Numbered from the stretch's first letter, positions 1 through 7,242 are shown. The stretch is 10,523 bases of DNA from an uncultured Gemmatimonadota bacterium (GCA_903894655.1 CAITQY010000755.1:1-10523); one strand, 5' to 3'. Notes: generated from the sequence alone by a model not told the origin. Numbers and translations: made by a program.

Positions 1-1299
1 CGGACCGTAGGCGTCGACCGACATCGTGACACCGACCGTGGCGAGCATGCCCACCGAGGCGATGGCGATGCCGTACAGGCCAGCCGACGTGAACGACACC
101 CAGATCGCCGCGCAGATGAGGAGCACCGGCACGATGCAGCTTTCCATGCCGACGGCGAGGCCGGCGATGATGTTCGTGGCCGGACCCGTCTTCGACGCTT
201 CGGCGATGCGGCGCACCGGGCCGGCGGCCGTGTAGTACTCGGTCACGAGACCGATGGAGATACCCGACACCGTGCCAGCGATGACCGCGTAGAAGGGGCC
301 GAGGGCGGGCAGCACAACGCCATTCGCATCGGTCATGCCTAGCGGCACCATGTTCGTGATGAAGTACGCGAACACGAGGAACAGGCCGGCCGCGATGAAC
401 GTCACGAGGCGCAGCGCGTTGGCCGGGTCACCCTTGGCCAGAATCCGCATCATGAAGATGCCGAGCAGCGAGGCTACCAGTCCGGCCGCCGTGTAGGCCA
501 CCGGCAGCAGCATCGCGTTGATGCGGTTGACTTCCGGGATCAGCGTGCTGGTCGCCGCGAGGGCGATCGTGGCGACGATGCCGCCCACGTAGCTCTCGAA
601 GATGTCAGCGCCGAGCCCGGCCACGTCACCCACGTTGTCACCGACGTTGTCGGCGATCGTGGCGGGATTGCGCGGATCGTCTTCCGGAATGCCGGCTTCG
701 ACCTTGCCCACGAGGTCGGCGCCAACGTCGGCCGCCTTCGTGTAAATGCCACCGCCGACACGCGCGAAGAGCGCGATCGACGAGGCACCCATGGCGAAGC
801 CGGAGATGATCTCGGCGAAGAGCTTGGCGTTATTCGTCATCTCGCCCTTGGCGAGGAAGGCGAACACGATCGCGATGCCGGCCAGTCCAAGGGACGCCAC
901 GGCGAGGCCCATGATGGAGCCACCGCCGAACGCCACGCGGAGCGCGGCGGCCTGACCGCTGCTGCGGGCCGCTTCCGCCGTGCGCACGTTGGCCGCCGTG
1001 GCGCCCTGCATGCCGATCCAGCCGCTAGCCACCGAGAGCAGACCGCCGATGACATAGGCGATGGCCGTTTTCACGCCGATCGCCCAGCCGAGCAGGCCGG
1101 CAACAATGAGCAGGAAGGGCAGAAGCACCACGTACTCGGCGCGCAAAAAGGCCATCGCGCCCACGTGGATTTCCTGAGCCAGATCCTGCATGGCCTGGGT
1201 ACCGGGGGAGAGACGGCGAATGCCGCCGAAGGTCAGGAACGTCGCGATGAGGCCGACGACACCTGCACCCAACGATAAAAGCGGAAGTTGGTCAAACAT
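1..1299 (-). CDS. hppA: Membrane-bound proton/sodium-translocating pyrophosphatase, N-terminal 433 residues (cut by left edge)
   Basis: Integral membrane ion pump that couples hydrolysis of inorganic pyrophosphate to H+ or Na+ export across the inner membrane. Seen: an ATG at 1299, then 433 open codons to the window edge with many hydrophobic helices (about residues 8-25, 54-78, 80-98, 130-150, 238-256, 263-287, 297-316, 335-353, 376-400). The family hallmarks are present: the pyrophosphate/Mg loop DVGADLVGKVE at residues 191-201, the acidic run DNVGDNVGDVAG at 217-228, EYYT at 354-357 and GPATNIIAGLA at 372-382. The visible end (SVDAYGP) is where the third conserved acidic loop begins. Family members are usually 660-800 residues, so roughly a third is missing. 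The Ala/Lys site in the GNTT motif that sets potassium dependence should lie just outside, so K+ dependence and ion specificity cannot be judged. There is no Shine-Dalgarno before the ATG. It lies 51 bases downstream of the M28 peptidase on the same strand. Confidence 0.97.
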   Translation of the reverse strand, partial: MFDQLPLLSLGAGVVGLIATFLTFGGIRRLSPGTQAMQDLAQEIHVGAMAFLRAEYVVLLPFLLIVAGLLGWAIGVKTAIAYVIGGLLSVASGWIGMQGATAANVRTAEAARSSGQAAALRVAFGGGSIMGLAVASLGLAGIAIVFAFLAKGEMTNNAKLFAEIISGFAMGASSIALFARVGGGIYTKAADVGADLVGKVEAGIPEDDPRNPATIADNVGDNVGDVAGLGADIFESYVGGIVATIALAATSTLIPEVNRINAMLLPVAYTAAGLVASLLGIFMMRILAKGDPANALRLVTFIAAGLFLVFAYFITNMVPLGMTDANGVVLPALGPFYAVIAGTVSGISIGLVTEYYTAAGPVRRIAEASKTGPATNIIAGLAVGMESCIVPVLLICAAIWVSFTSAGLYGIAIASVGMLATVGVTMSVDAYGP

Positions 1300-1350
1300 C
1301 GGGAGGAGTTGGAGGGGAGGAATGTCTGCGTGCGCTACGGCTTGCGGACG

Positions 1351-3123
1351 CTACTGCTTGCAGATGCCGCGCGGGTCGAGCTTCGGCTGGTTCACCGTCG
1401 GCCGTGCGGGCCGGTTCCCCAGTTCGAGCGCGATATCGGCCACCAGACGGGATACCCGCTGCATGTGCTGGTAATCGATGTACTGTGGCTCGTCGGTGAG
1501 CTGGTGGTAGGCCGAGTGTCCGCCGGTCGTGAAAAACGTGACGGGAATGCCCCAGCGGGCATACTCGTAGTGGTCGGAACGGCAATAGATGTTCATGGGA
1601 TGGCCGTTGGCGTCCATCGCGTAGTCGAACGAGAAGTTGTGCTTCTTGCCCGTGTTGACCGACTCCACTAGGTCGCCCAGCTCGGTGCTGAGCCGGCGCG
1701 AGCCCACGAGCTGCAGGTAATCGGGGCCACCGCGGAGCTCTTTGCCGTCGGCGCTCATGCCCGTCTGATCGGTCACACTGCCACGGCCGACCATGTCCAT
1801 ATTGAGCTGGGCCACGATGGAATCACGCGGCACCGTCGGATGCTCCGTGAAGAACGCCGATCCCCACAATCCCTTCTCTTCACCGGCGTGCCACACGAAC
1901 AGCGTGGAGCGCTTCGGCTTGACCTTCGCCGACGACAAGTACTCGGCGATCTCCTGCACGGCCACCGAGCCGGATCCGTCATCGTCTGCGCCGTTGAAGA
2001 TCGAGTCGCGGCGTGCCGGCTGTGTTTTTCGCAGCTCAGCAAGTTCGGCGTTGATCTGCGCGAATTGCTCCGCCGTGCCGAACTTGCTGTCGTCTTCGGC
2101 ACCGCCTGGACGCACGATACGATTGAAGACGAGCACCGAATCGTGGTCAATGCCACGAGGGGCGACGCCCACATGATCGCTGTGCGCCCCGACCGCCACA
2201 TACTGATTCTTCAGCTTCGGATCACTGCCGGGCAACAGCGCGACCACGTTGCGAGCGGGAAACGCACTCGGCTTGATCTCCATGACCGCCTTGACGTTGA
2301 CCGCTGCGCCGGCGTCACCGACGGCAAGATCCGCGACGGGCTTCGAGAACAGCTTCGACGCGGCGTCCATCATGACGAACAGGCGCGGCGAGGCAACGCC
2401 GGCGTCGCTGTCGATAAACGCACCGGACTGCATGACATAGCCGAGAATGCCGATCACCGGCTGCGGGACGATGATGATGAGGCCAGCCGCGCCGGCGGGC
2501 AGCAGGTTGCCGGCTTCGAGGGCGAGCCCGATACCCGACTGCGAGGCTGGCATGGTGTACGCCACCAGCTTGCCCGACGCCTGCTCCGCGGTCAGGCGCA
2601 CCGTGCTGTCCCCAAGCAGACCACCGAACACCACGCCCGCCGATTCGAAGGAGAGCGGCGCCTTGGCGCTGAAGCCCCACTCGCGGCCCAGGGTCAGCGC
2701 GGTACCACCGGCGATGAACGACGACAGCGGATCCACCTTTTTCGTTTTGAGCGGCAGCGTCTGGAAGAACGTGCCGCTGTCGCCGGCGGGCTTGAGCCCC
2801 ATGCGCTTCGCTTCGGCGGCCAGATACGTGGTCGCCTTGAAGTGCCCTTCGGTGCCTACATCACGACCCATGAGCGAGTCGTCGGCAAAGATGTAGAGCC
2901 GCGTCATCAGATCGTCGGCGGTGATCCCGCTCTTGGTGGGGCGCGGCGCGAGCTTGAGCGGCAGGTCGGTGCGCGGCGCGGGCGCGGTGGCGACCGGCTG
3001 AGGCTTGGGCGCGTCCTGGGCGCTCACGACGGACGACAGCACACCAGACGATAGCGCCCCGGCCATGAGGAGACGGCCGACCGACGCAGCGCGTGGCGCC
3101 ATACGGAATCCCTCAGAACTCAT
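1351..3123 (-). CDS. Secreted M28-family zinc metallopeptidase with PA-like domain
   Basis: Probable exported aminopeptidase/carboxypeptidase acting on peptides in the periplasm or outside the cell. Numbering is from the ATG at 3123 (590 residues). A signal peptide ends near residue 36 (VVSAQ/DAP). Residues about 130-285 look like a protease-associated (PA) insert. The catalytic M28 domain spans about 290-565. By comparison with the Vibrio aminopeptidase, the expected di-zinc site is present: H314 and D316 in GAHSDHVG, bridging Asp in GADDDGSG (380-382), general base E415 and ligand E416 in HAGEEKG, D443 in NMDMVG, and H540 in SAYHQLTDE. The ATG at 3123 overlaps the stop of the upstream lipoprotein gene (ATGA), suggesting translational coupling. 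An in-frame ATG at 3102 (residue 8) has GAGGG seven bases upstream and gives a more typical signal peptide, so it may be the real start. Substrate is unknown. Confidence 0.93.
   Translation of the reverse strand: MSSEGFRMAPRAASVGRLLMAGALSSGVLSSVVSAQDAPKPQPVATAPAPRTDLPLKLAPRPTKSGITADDLMTRLYIFADDSLMGRDVGTEGHFKATTYLAAEAKRMGLKPAGDSGTFFQTLPLKTKKVDPLSSFIAGGTALTLGREWGFSAKAPLSFESAGVVFGGLLGDSTVRLTAEQASGKLVAYTMPASQSGIGLALEAGNLLPAGAAGLIIIVPQPVIGILGYVMQSGAFIDSDAGVASPRLFVMMDAASKLFSKPVADLAVGDAGAAVNVKAVMEIKPSAFPARNVVALLPGSDPKLKNQYVAVGAHSDHVGVAPRGIDHDSVLVFNRIVRPGGAEDDSKFGTAEQFAQINAELAELRKTQPARRDSIFNGADDDGSGSVAVQEIAEYLSSAKVKPKRSTLFVWHAGEEKGLWGSAFFTEHPTVPRDSIVAQLNMDMVGRGSVTDQTGMSADGKELRGGPDYLQLVGSRRLSTELGDLVESVNTGKKHNFSFDYAMDANGHPMNIYCRSDHYEYARWGIPVTFFTTGGHSAYHQLTDEPQYIDYQHMQRVSRLVADIALELGNRPARPTVNQPKLDPRGICKQ
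3110..3114 (-). promoter_or_regulatory. Shine-Dalgarno GAGGG for the alternative M28 peptidase start
   Basis: GAGGG on the minus strand is seven bases upstream of the in-frame ATG at 3102. The upstream ATG at 3123 has no purine-rich element before it and would depend on coupling to the preceding gene's stop. This favours the shorter product, which begins MAPRAASVGRLL and has a conventional signal peptide. Confidence 0.5.
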
Positions 3124-4424
3124 CGGGCACTCGAAGAAAGAGGAAGACGCGCCACGTGCACCTGCGGTGCGGGTTTCGTGGTCGTCCAGGTCGCCAACAG
3201 GGTGTCGCGCAGCACTGCGAGACGCGGAAAGCCGCTTTGCCGTGCGCCCGACGTACGGGCCAAGCTGCGGGTTTCACCGACGGTCGCGCCGGTCACGCGC
3301 CGCACCAGCACTTCCGCTTCATCGGTCGTGCGCTGTTCGAGCCAGGCCACAATCGGCTCGGCCCGGCTATCAAGTACGATGGATACGCGGCCGATCGGAT
3401 CGCCCTCGTCGATGCGCACCGGGGCTCCGAACGTGGCGCCGCCATCGGTGGAGGTGGCGACCAGCACACGGGCCGTGTCGTGGGCGGCCGTATACCACGC
3501 CACGACCACCGTTTTGCCGCTGGCGGCCACCTGCGGGCCGTTCACGGGGCACCCCGGATAATACCAGTCATCGGCGTGTACGAGCACCGGCGGACTCCAG
3601 CCACCGACCAACTCGCGCACGATGGCGATGTCGCGGATGTCCTTGTCCGAGCGATCGCGATAGACGATCACGCGACCTTGCGAACCCCTCGCGGTGGCCG
3701 TTTGACAGCAATCGCAGGTCCGGGCGTCCAGCACGGCTTCCCTCGAGAGTGTCCCGTCGTCGCGCACCACCGCGGTGCGTACGGTCATTTCTCGCGTGGA
3801 ATCCTTCATGGCACTCTTGCGGCCGTCGAGCCACACGAGCCCCAGGTCTCGGCCGCTCTCGGCCCAGAGGGACACGAACCCATGCTCGGCGGCCAGCCCG
3901 TCGGTGTGCGGCGTGACGGGGGCACTCCACGTGCGGCCGTCGTCACGCGAGCGCACGGTGCGAATGCCGTAGGCGTAGGTGCTCGTGCCTTCGCGCTCGA
4001 GCCAGTGGGCGGCGAGGTCGCCGTTGCCCAGCTTCACGATGGCGGGGAAGTCGGCCCAGTTCACGAAGAACGGGAGATCGGCGGCGACCGTGCGTGACGA
4101 ATCCCAGGTGGTGCCATTCCACTTCGCGAGGCGGATCGCGAACGAGGAGTCGGCGCGCTGCTCGGTCCACGACACGTACGCCGCGCCGCTGTCATCGGTG
4201 ATGACGACCGGCGTTTTGCTGCCGGGCGGTGCCGGGCTCGGGATCTCTTCGACGGCGCCGAGGATCGCGATGGAGGGCGATGCCGTCGCGACACGGTCGC
4301 GGGCGCCACAGGCGGAGCCCAGCGCGGTGGCCGCGACCACCACACTGGCGAGGAGCGAGCTGCGAAGCGGAGATTGGGATAGCATGGAGGAACGTTGCGC
4401 GCAGGACTCGTTCTGATCAACCAT
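3120..4424 (-). CDS. Sialidase-like beta-propeller lipoprotein with CxCC motif
   Basis: Exported lipoprotein of 434 residues, function not established. A hydrophobic segment (about residues 22-37) ends in the lipobox LGSAC, with C39 as the expected lipidated cysteine. The start may be ATG 4424 or, more typical for a lipoprotein signal, the in-frame ATG at 4385 (residue 14). Neither has a clear Shine-Dalgarno. The body is built of short beta-strand repeats, with two Asp-box motifs (S-x-D-x-G-x-T-W/F): residues 159-166 (SRDDGRTW) and 325-332 (STDGGATF). This points to the BNR/sialidase propeller fold. The Asp box is structural and does not prove glycosidase activity. I do not see a convincing sialidase arginine triad. 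C237, C239 and C240 (TCDCCQT) plus C292 (YPGCPVNGP) form a cysteine cluster suggestive of a metal site or disulfides. The stop overlaps the start of the M28 peptidase gene, so the two are probably co-translated and act in the same compartment. Confidence 0.85.
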   Translation of the reverse strand: MVDQNESCAQRSSMLSQSPLRSSLLASVVVAATALGSACGARDRVATASPSIAILGAVEEIPSPAPPGSKTPVVITDDSGAAYVSWTEQRADSSFAIRLAKWNGTTWDSSRTVAADLPFFVNWADFPAIVKLGNGDLAAHWLEREGTSTYAYGIRTVRSRDDGRTWSAPVTPHTDGLAAEHGFVSLWAESGRDLGLVWLDGRKSAMKDSTREMTVRTAVVRDDGTLSREAVLDARTCDCCQTATARGSQGRVIVYRDRSDKDIRDIAIVRELVGGWSPPVLVHADDWYYPGCPVNGPQVAASGKTVVVAWYTAAHDTARVLVATSTDGGATFGAPVRIDEGDPIGRVSIVLDSRAEPIVAWLEQRTTDEAEVLVRRVTGATVGETRSLARTSGARQSGFPRLAVLRDTLLATWTTTKPAPQVHVARLPLSSSAR

Positions 4425-4466
4425 TCGTCATGAATTGGTCCCGAATCCGGGTCCCGGTCCTCAATC

Positions 4467-4505
4467 TGGCCGCCTCACGCCGATGGCGTGGCCACGAACT
4501 TTTTT
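4467..4505 (+). promoter_or_regulatory. Hairpin followed by T6 in the leader of the plug-domain gene
   Basis: TGGC at 4467-4470 pairs with GCCA at 4491-4494, and inside it CACGCC (4476-4481) pairs with GGCGTG (4485-4490) across a GAT loop; five unpaired bases (4471-4475) lie on one side. Five bases after the stem comes a run of six T (4500-4505), then AGGG at 4507-4510 and the start codon. The layout resembles a weak intrinsic terminator or attenuator in a 5' leader. The gap between stem and T run is longer than in a textbook terminator, and no promoter upstream is evident. Confidence 0.3.
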
Positions 4506-4520
4506 CAGGGATAGCGCGTG

Positions 4521-5900
4521 ATGCGTCGTGGATTCTGGTGGGGGGCGGCCGTGTCGATGATCGTGATGGCGAGGCCGACGTCCGCGCCGTCGCTTGGGGC
4601 GCAGGTGGCTCCGGTGTCGCAGCGACCGGACACGATTCGCGGCCTCGCCTATGACAGCCTGGCCTTTCGGCCAATGGCCGGCGCGCTCATTACGGCGGAG
4701 CCGGGCGGTGAGTCGGCCGCCAGCGATTCCCTTGGGCGGTTCACGATCTACAGTCGGATGCGCGTCATGCGCCTGGTCGCGTTCCACGAGCGGGCCGATC
4801 GCCTTGGCCTCGGAGAGCTCACGGCCACCCGCCCGGCGGGCGATGGCCCGTGGGAACGTCCGATCGTGGCGACCCCCGGCATGAACACGGCGTGGGCCCG
4901 GCTGTGTGTGGGGCAGCGTCGCCCCGCCAACGGGATGGGCGGCATTCTCTTCGGCTCCACCACGGCGGCCGATGGCGCCACCCGGGTGGCCGGTGTGGGA
5001 CTGGTGCTGCAGTGGCAGGCGGTGAAGAGCCTGCTCGACACGACGCCCAAATTCGAATCGATGACGGTGCGCAGCGACTCGCTGGGCAGCTACCTCTTTT
5101 GCGGCGTGCAGGAGTTCGGCCCGGCGGCGCTGGTGGCGTCGTCGTCGCAGTACCGCACCGATAACGTGCTGGTCGACGCCGACGCCGCCTCGCTGCGTCG
5201 CGTCGATCTGGTGCTCGGCGCCACGGGCGGACCGACGGCCACGGCGACGGTGCAGGGGCGCGTGGTCGACGAAAAGGGGGCGTCGGTGCCGGCCGCGATG
5301 GTGACCTTCGGCGGCGTTGCCACGGAGATCATGTCGGGCCCCAACGGCCGCTTCACACTGAATAACGTGCCGACCGGCAGCCGCATGGTGTCGGCGCGCA
5401 AGATCGGCTACGTGACGGTGACGAAGCAGCTCGACGTGCTCGAGAAAGGCGTGACCGGTCTCGACGTTTTGGTGGAAAAGGGCACGCTGGTGGAGCAAGT
5501 CAATGTGCGCTCCACGCGCATCAAGTCGCGCGACGCCACCGAGCTCGACGAACGGAAGGCGTCGGGGCTGGGCCGGTTCGTGGATTCCACACACTTCGCG
5601 AAGTACGATCGGACCCGTCAGGCGCTCGATCTGCTGCCGGGGATTCGTACCCAGATGGGACGCGCGCCGGGAGACTTCGTGATCCGCGGTCGCAGCGACT
5701 GCATGGCGTCGTTGTGGGTGAACGCCGTGCGCGAGCCGAACACCCCCGACAACATGATCGCCCGCCTGCCGAAGGAAGAAATCGCTGCCGTCGAAATCTT
5801 CAACAACGAGATGCAGGCGCCGGCGCGCTTTCAGACGGCGGGCAATCAGTGCGCGGTGGTGGTGCTCTGGACGAAGCAGCACATCAACGCGAAGCGCTGA
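4521..5900 (+). CDS. Exported protein with carboxypeptidase-regulatory-like domains and a barrel-less TonB-plug-like domain
   Basis: Protein of 459 residues with a signal peptide (about 1-28, ending SLGAQ). Three modules follow: a beta-sandwich like the carboxypeptidase regulatory domain (about 37-90); a second such region (about 125-225) carrying C129 and C194; and a clear third one (about 242-325, with PNGRFTLNNVPTG). The final part (about 335-455) resembles a TonB receptor plug: FVIRGRSDC, then a WVN turn, IARLPKEEIAAVEIFNN, and CAVVVLWTK at the end, with C394 and C444 likely paired. It stops where the beta-barrel would start, so it is not a transporter itself. My recollection is that such proteins are numerous in Gemmatimonadota. 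A role as surface or periplasmic adaptor is inference only. ATG 4521 was chosen; a GTG at 4518 immediately precedes it, and AGGG at 4507-4510 could serve either. It is divergent from the propeller lipoprotein gene and convergent with pth. Confidence 0.85.
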   Translation: MRRGFWWGAAVSMIVMARPTSAPSLGAQVAPVSQRPDTIRGLAYDSLAFRPMAGALITAEPGGESAASDSLGRFTIYSRMRVMRLVAFHERADRLGLGELTATRPAGDGPWERPIVATPGMNTAWARLCVGQRRPANGMGGILFGSTTAADGATRVAGVGLVLQWQAVKSLLDTTPKFESMTVRSDSLGSYLFCGVQEFGPAALVASSSQYRTDNVLVDADAASLRRVDLVLGATGGPTATATVQGRVVDEKGASVPAAMVTFGGVATEIMSGPNGRFTLNNVPTGSRMVSARKIGYVTVTKQLDVLEKGVTGLDVLVEKGTLVEQVNVRSTRIKSRDATELDERKASGLGRFVDSTHFAKYDRTRQALDLLPGIRTQMGRAPGDFVIRGRSDCMASLWVNAVREPNTPDNMIARLPKEEIAAVEIFNNEMQAPARFQTAGNQCAVVVLWTKQHINAKR

Positions 5901-5907
5901 CGCCCGA

Positions 5908-5939
5908 CGTGAGCGCCTCAGCGCCCCATGGCGCTCACG
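5908..5939. terminator. Bidirectional stem-loop between convergent genes
   Basis: CGTGAGCGCC (5908-5917) and GGCGCTCACG (5930-5939) form a perfect 10-bp inverted repeat with a 12-base loop (5918-5929). It begins eight bases after the stop of the plug-domain gene and overlaps the last codons and stop of pth on the other strand. Its position and symmetry suit a terminator used from both sides. Neither side has a true T run (GCTTTCTC follows on the plus strand), so it may need Rho or simply protect 3' ends. Confidence 0.55.
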
Positions 5940-6490
5940 GCTTTCTCGGTGCCGTCGGCGATCCACAACTCGAGCGCGGTGATCATCCGCGGATAGAGCG
6001 CTTCGACCAGCTCCCGTTCGTCGCGCGGCATGGTGTGCAGGACGAAGTCGGCAAGGTCGCCGATCTGTCGGCGCTCATCGACCGGCTTGATGCCGATGCG
6101 CAGCCGCGGGTAGGTGGGTGATTTGAGATGGGCCTCGATGCTTTTGAGGCCGTTGTGTCCGCCGGGGCTGCCGGCCGCGCGCAGGCGATACTCGCCGGCG
6201 GGCACGGCGACTTCGTCGACGATGACCATGAGGTCGTCGGCAGCTTTCCAGCCTTCGCGCTTGAGATACGGGCGGAGGGCGGCGCCGCTGAGGTTCATGA
6301 AGGTTTGGGGCTTCACGAGCTTGACCTTCTTACCGCCGACCATGCCTTGGGTGGTGACGGCATCGCCGTCCTTGCGCCAGGGATCGAAATGCCAATGCGC
6401 GGCGAGGTGGTCAACCAGCCACCAGCCCACGTTGTGTCGCGTGTGTTCGTATTCCCGGCCGGGATTGCCGAGTCCGACGATGACTTTCAT
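5918..6490 (-). CDS. pth: Peptidyl-tRNA hydrolase
   Basis: Cytosolic enzyme that cleaves the ester bond of peptidyl-tRNAs dropped from stalled ribosomes, recycling tRNA. The 190-residue product has the bacterial Pth length (about 185-195) and hallmarks: VGLGNPG at the N-terminus with N9, H19 in EHTRHNVG as the catalytic histidine, N66 in PQTFMNLSG, D92 in VIVDEV, and N113 in GGHNGLKSI. These match N10, H20, N68, D93 and N114 of the E. coli enzyme. The start at 6490 (MKVIVGLGNPG) was chosen because family members begin there. An in-frame ATG at 6541 would add 17 unconserved, arginine/proline-rich residues and lies inside a large hairpin, although GGAG is about ten bases upstream of it. Third gene of the prs-rplY-pth cluster, a linkage also known as prs-ctc-pth in Bacillus. 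Confidence 0.97.
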   Translation of the reverse strand: MKVIVGLGNPGREYEHTRHNVGWWLVDHLAAHWHFDPWRKDGDAVTTQGMVGGKKVKLVKPQTFMNLSGAALRPYLKREGWKAADDLMVIVDEVAVPAGEYRLRAAGSPGGHNGLKSIEAHLKSPTYPRLRIGIKPVDERRQIGDLADFVLHTMPRDERELVEALYPRMITALELWIADGTEKAVSAMGR

Positions 6491-6508
6491 GCGCAGGGGT
6501 AAACGGGC

Positions 6509-6562
6509 GGGGCGCGGAATGCGCCAGCGTGGGGTGACCATGCTGAACGGACTCCGCGCCCC
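6509..6562 (-). repeat. Two-tier inverted repeat in the rplY-pth gap
   Basis: Outer arms GGGGCGCGGA (6509-6518 on the plus strand) and TCCGCGCCCC (6553-6562) are perfect 10-bp complements. Inside them, 6525-6532 and 6538-6545 pair over eight positions with one imperfect pair (G-U in plus-strand RNA, A-C mismatch in minus-strand RNA) and a five-base loop. Internal loops of 6 and 7 bases separate the tiers. In the operon transcript it would sit between the rplY stop and the pth start. No T run follows, so a simple intrinsic terminator is unlikely; an mRNA processing or stability element is possible. Confidence 0.6.
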
Positions 6563-6595
6563 GTACGATCGAGCGAAAACGAATGAACGCCGAGG

Positions 6596-7228
6596 TTACT
6601 TCTCGTCGGCCTTGGGCTTCGCGCGGATGACTTCCGGCTCGGCGGCGCCATCGACGATGGGCTCCACCGCAACCTTCGGCACCTGCACGATGCAGACCGT
6701 ATTGCCCGGCTCGTCGAGCACCTTGATGCCGGCGGGGAGCTTCAGGTCGGACACGTGCAGCGTGTTCCCGATCTTCAGCGCCGACACGTCGACGTCGATG
6801 TGGTTCGGGATCGCCGACGGGTCAACTTCGATGTGCAGCTGGTGCATGATCTGGTCGAGCAGGCCGCCTTCGAGACGCACGCCTTCCGGTACGCCGACGT
6901 ACACGATCGGGCAATGCACCGACACGGTCTCACCAGCCACGAGCTCCTGGAAGTCCATGTGCGTGATGGTGCGCTTGAACGGATGGCGCTGCACTTCGCG
7001 GATCAGCGTGCGGACGTTCTTGCCCTCGATGGAGAGCTCGATCACGGTGCTGCTGATCGCGATGCTCTTGAGGAGCTTGTCGGTGTCGCGCGCGTTGAGC
7101 ATGAGCGACTGCGCTTCGCGACCGTGGCCGTAGATCACGGCGGGGATGTTGCCGGCCTGACGGATCTTACGAGCGGCGCCCTTGCCCGTTTCGGTGCGAA
7201 CGGACGCGGAGAGAGAAGCGGTGGACAT
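6596..7228 (-). CDS. rplY: 50S ribosomal protein bL25, two-domain general stress (Ctc) form
   Basis: Ribosomal protein that binds 5S rRNA in the central protuberance of the 50S subunit. The 210-residue product has the two-domain Ctc/TL5 layout. The N-terminal bL25 RNA-binding domain covers about 1-92, with GKGAARKIRQAGNIPAVIYG near the start and REVQRHPFKRTITHMDF near its end. The C-terminal beta domain covers about 97-187 (VPEGVRLEGG, LHIEVDPSAIPNHI, VSDLKLPAGI), followed by a charged tail. The length fits Ctc proteins (about 185-220) rather than the short 94-residue E. coli L25. ATG 7228 is supported by AGAGGT eight bases upstream. It lies between prs and pth, the same order as prs-ctc-pth in other bacteria. 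Confidence 0.97.
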   Translation of the reverse strand: MSTASLSASVRTETGKGAARKIRQAGNIPAVIYGHGREAQSLMLNARDTDKLLKSIAISSTVIELSIEGKNVRTLIREVQRHPFKRTITHMDFQELVAGETVSVHCPIVYVGVPEGVRLEGGLLDQIMHQLHIEVDPSAIPNHIDVDVSALKIGNTLHVSDLKLPAGIKVLDEPGNTVCIVQVPKVAVEPIVDGAAEPEVIRAKPKADEK

Positions 7229-7236
7229 GGGGACTG

Positions 7237-7242
7237 ACCTCT
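7237..7242 (-). promoter_or_regulatory. Shine-Dalgarno AGAGGT for rplY
   Basis: AGAGGT on the minus strand is eight bases before the ATG at 7228. It confirms the start of bL25. The rest of the 79-base prs-rplY gap holds a weak GGTT/AACC hairpin (7254-7268) with a T6 on the minus strand, too short in the stem to call a terminator. Confidence 0.7.

Noticed and set aside
1322..1474. Plus-strand ATG at 1322 with a strong GGGGAGGA ahead of it
   Set aside because: The Shine-Dalgarno-like run is the complement of the pyrimidine-rich hppA leader. The 50-residue product overlaps the peptidase gene and resembles nothing known.
1840..3054. 404-residue plus-strand open frame
   Set aside because: It lies wholly opposite the M28 peptidase gene. 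Its product is rich in Arg, Gly, His and Asp with no recognisable motif, as expected of an antisense shadow in GC-rich DNA.
4461..5966. 501-residue minus-strand open frame
   Set aside because: Antisense to the plug-domain gene, with a very Arg/His-rich low-complexity product and no domain. The plus-strand frame has a signal peptide and clear folds.
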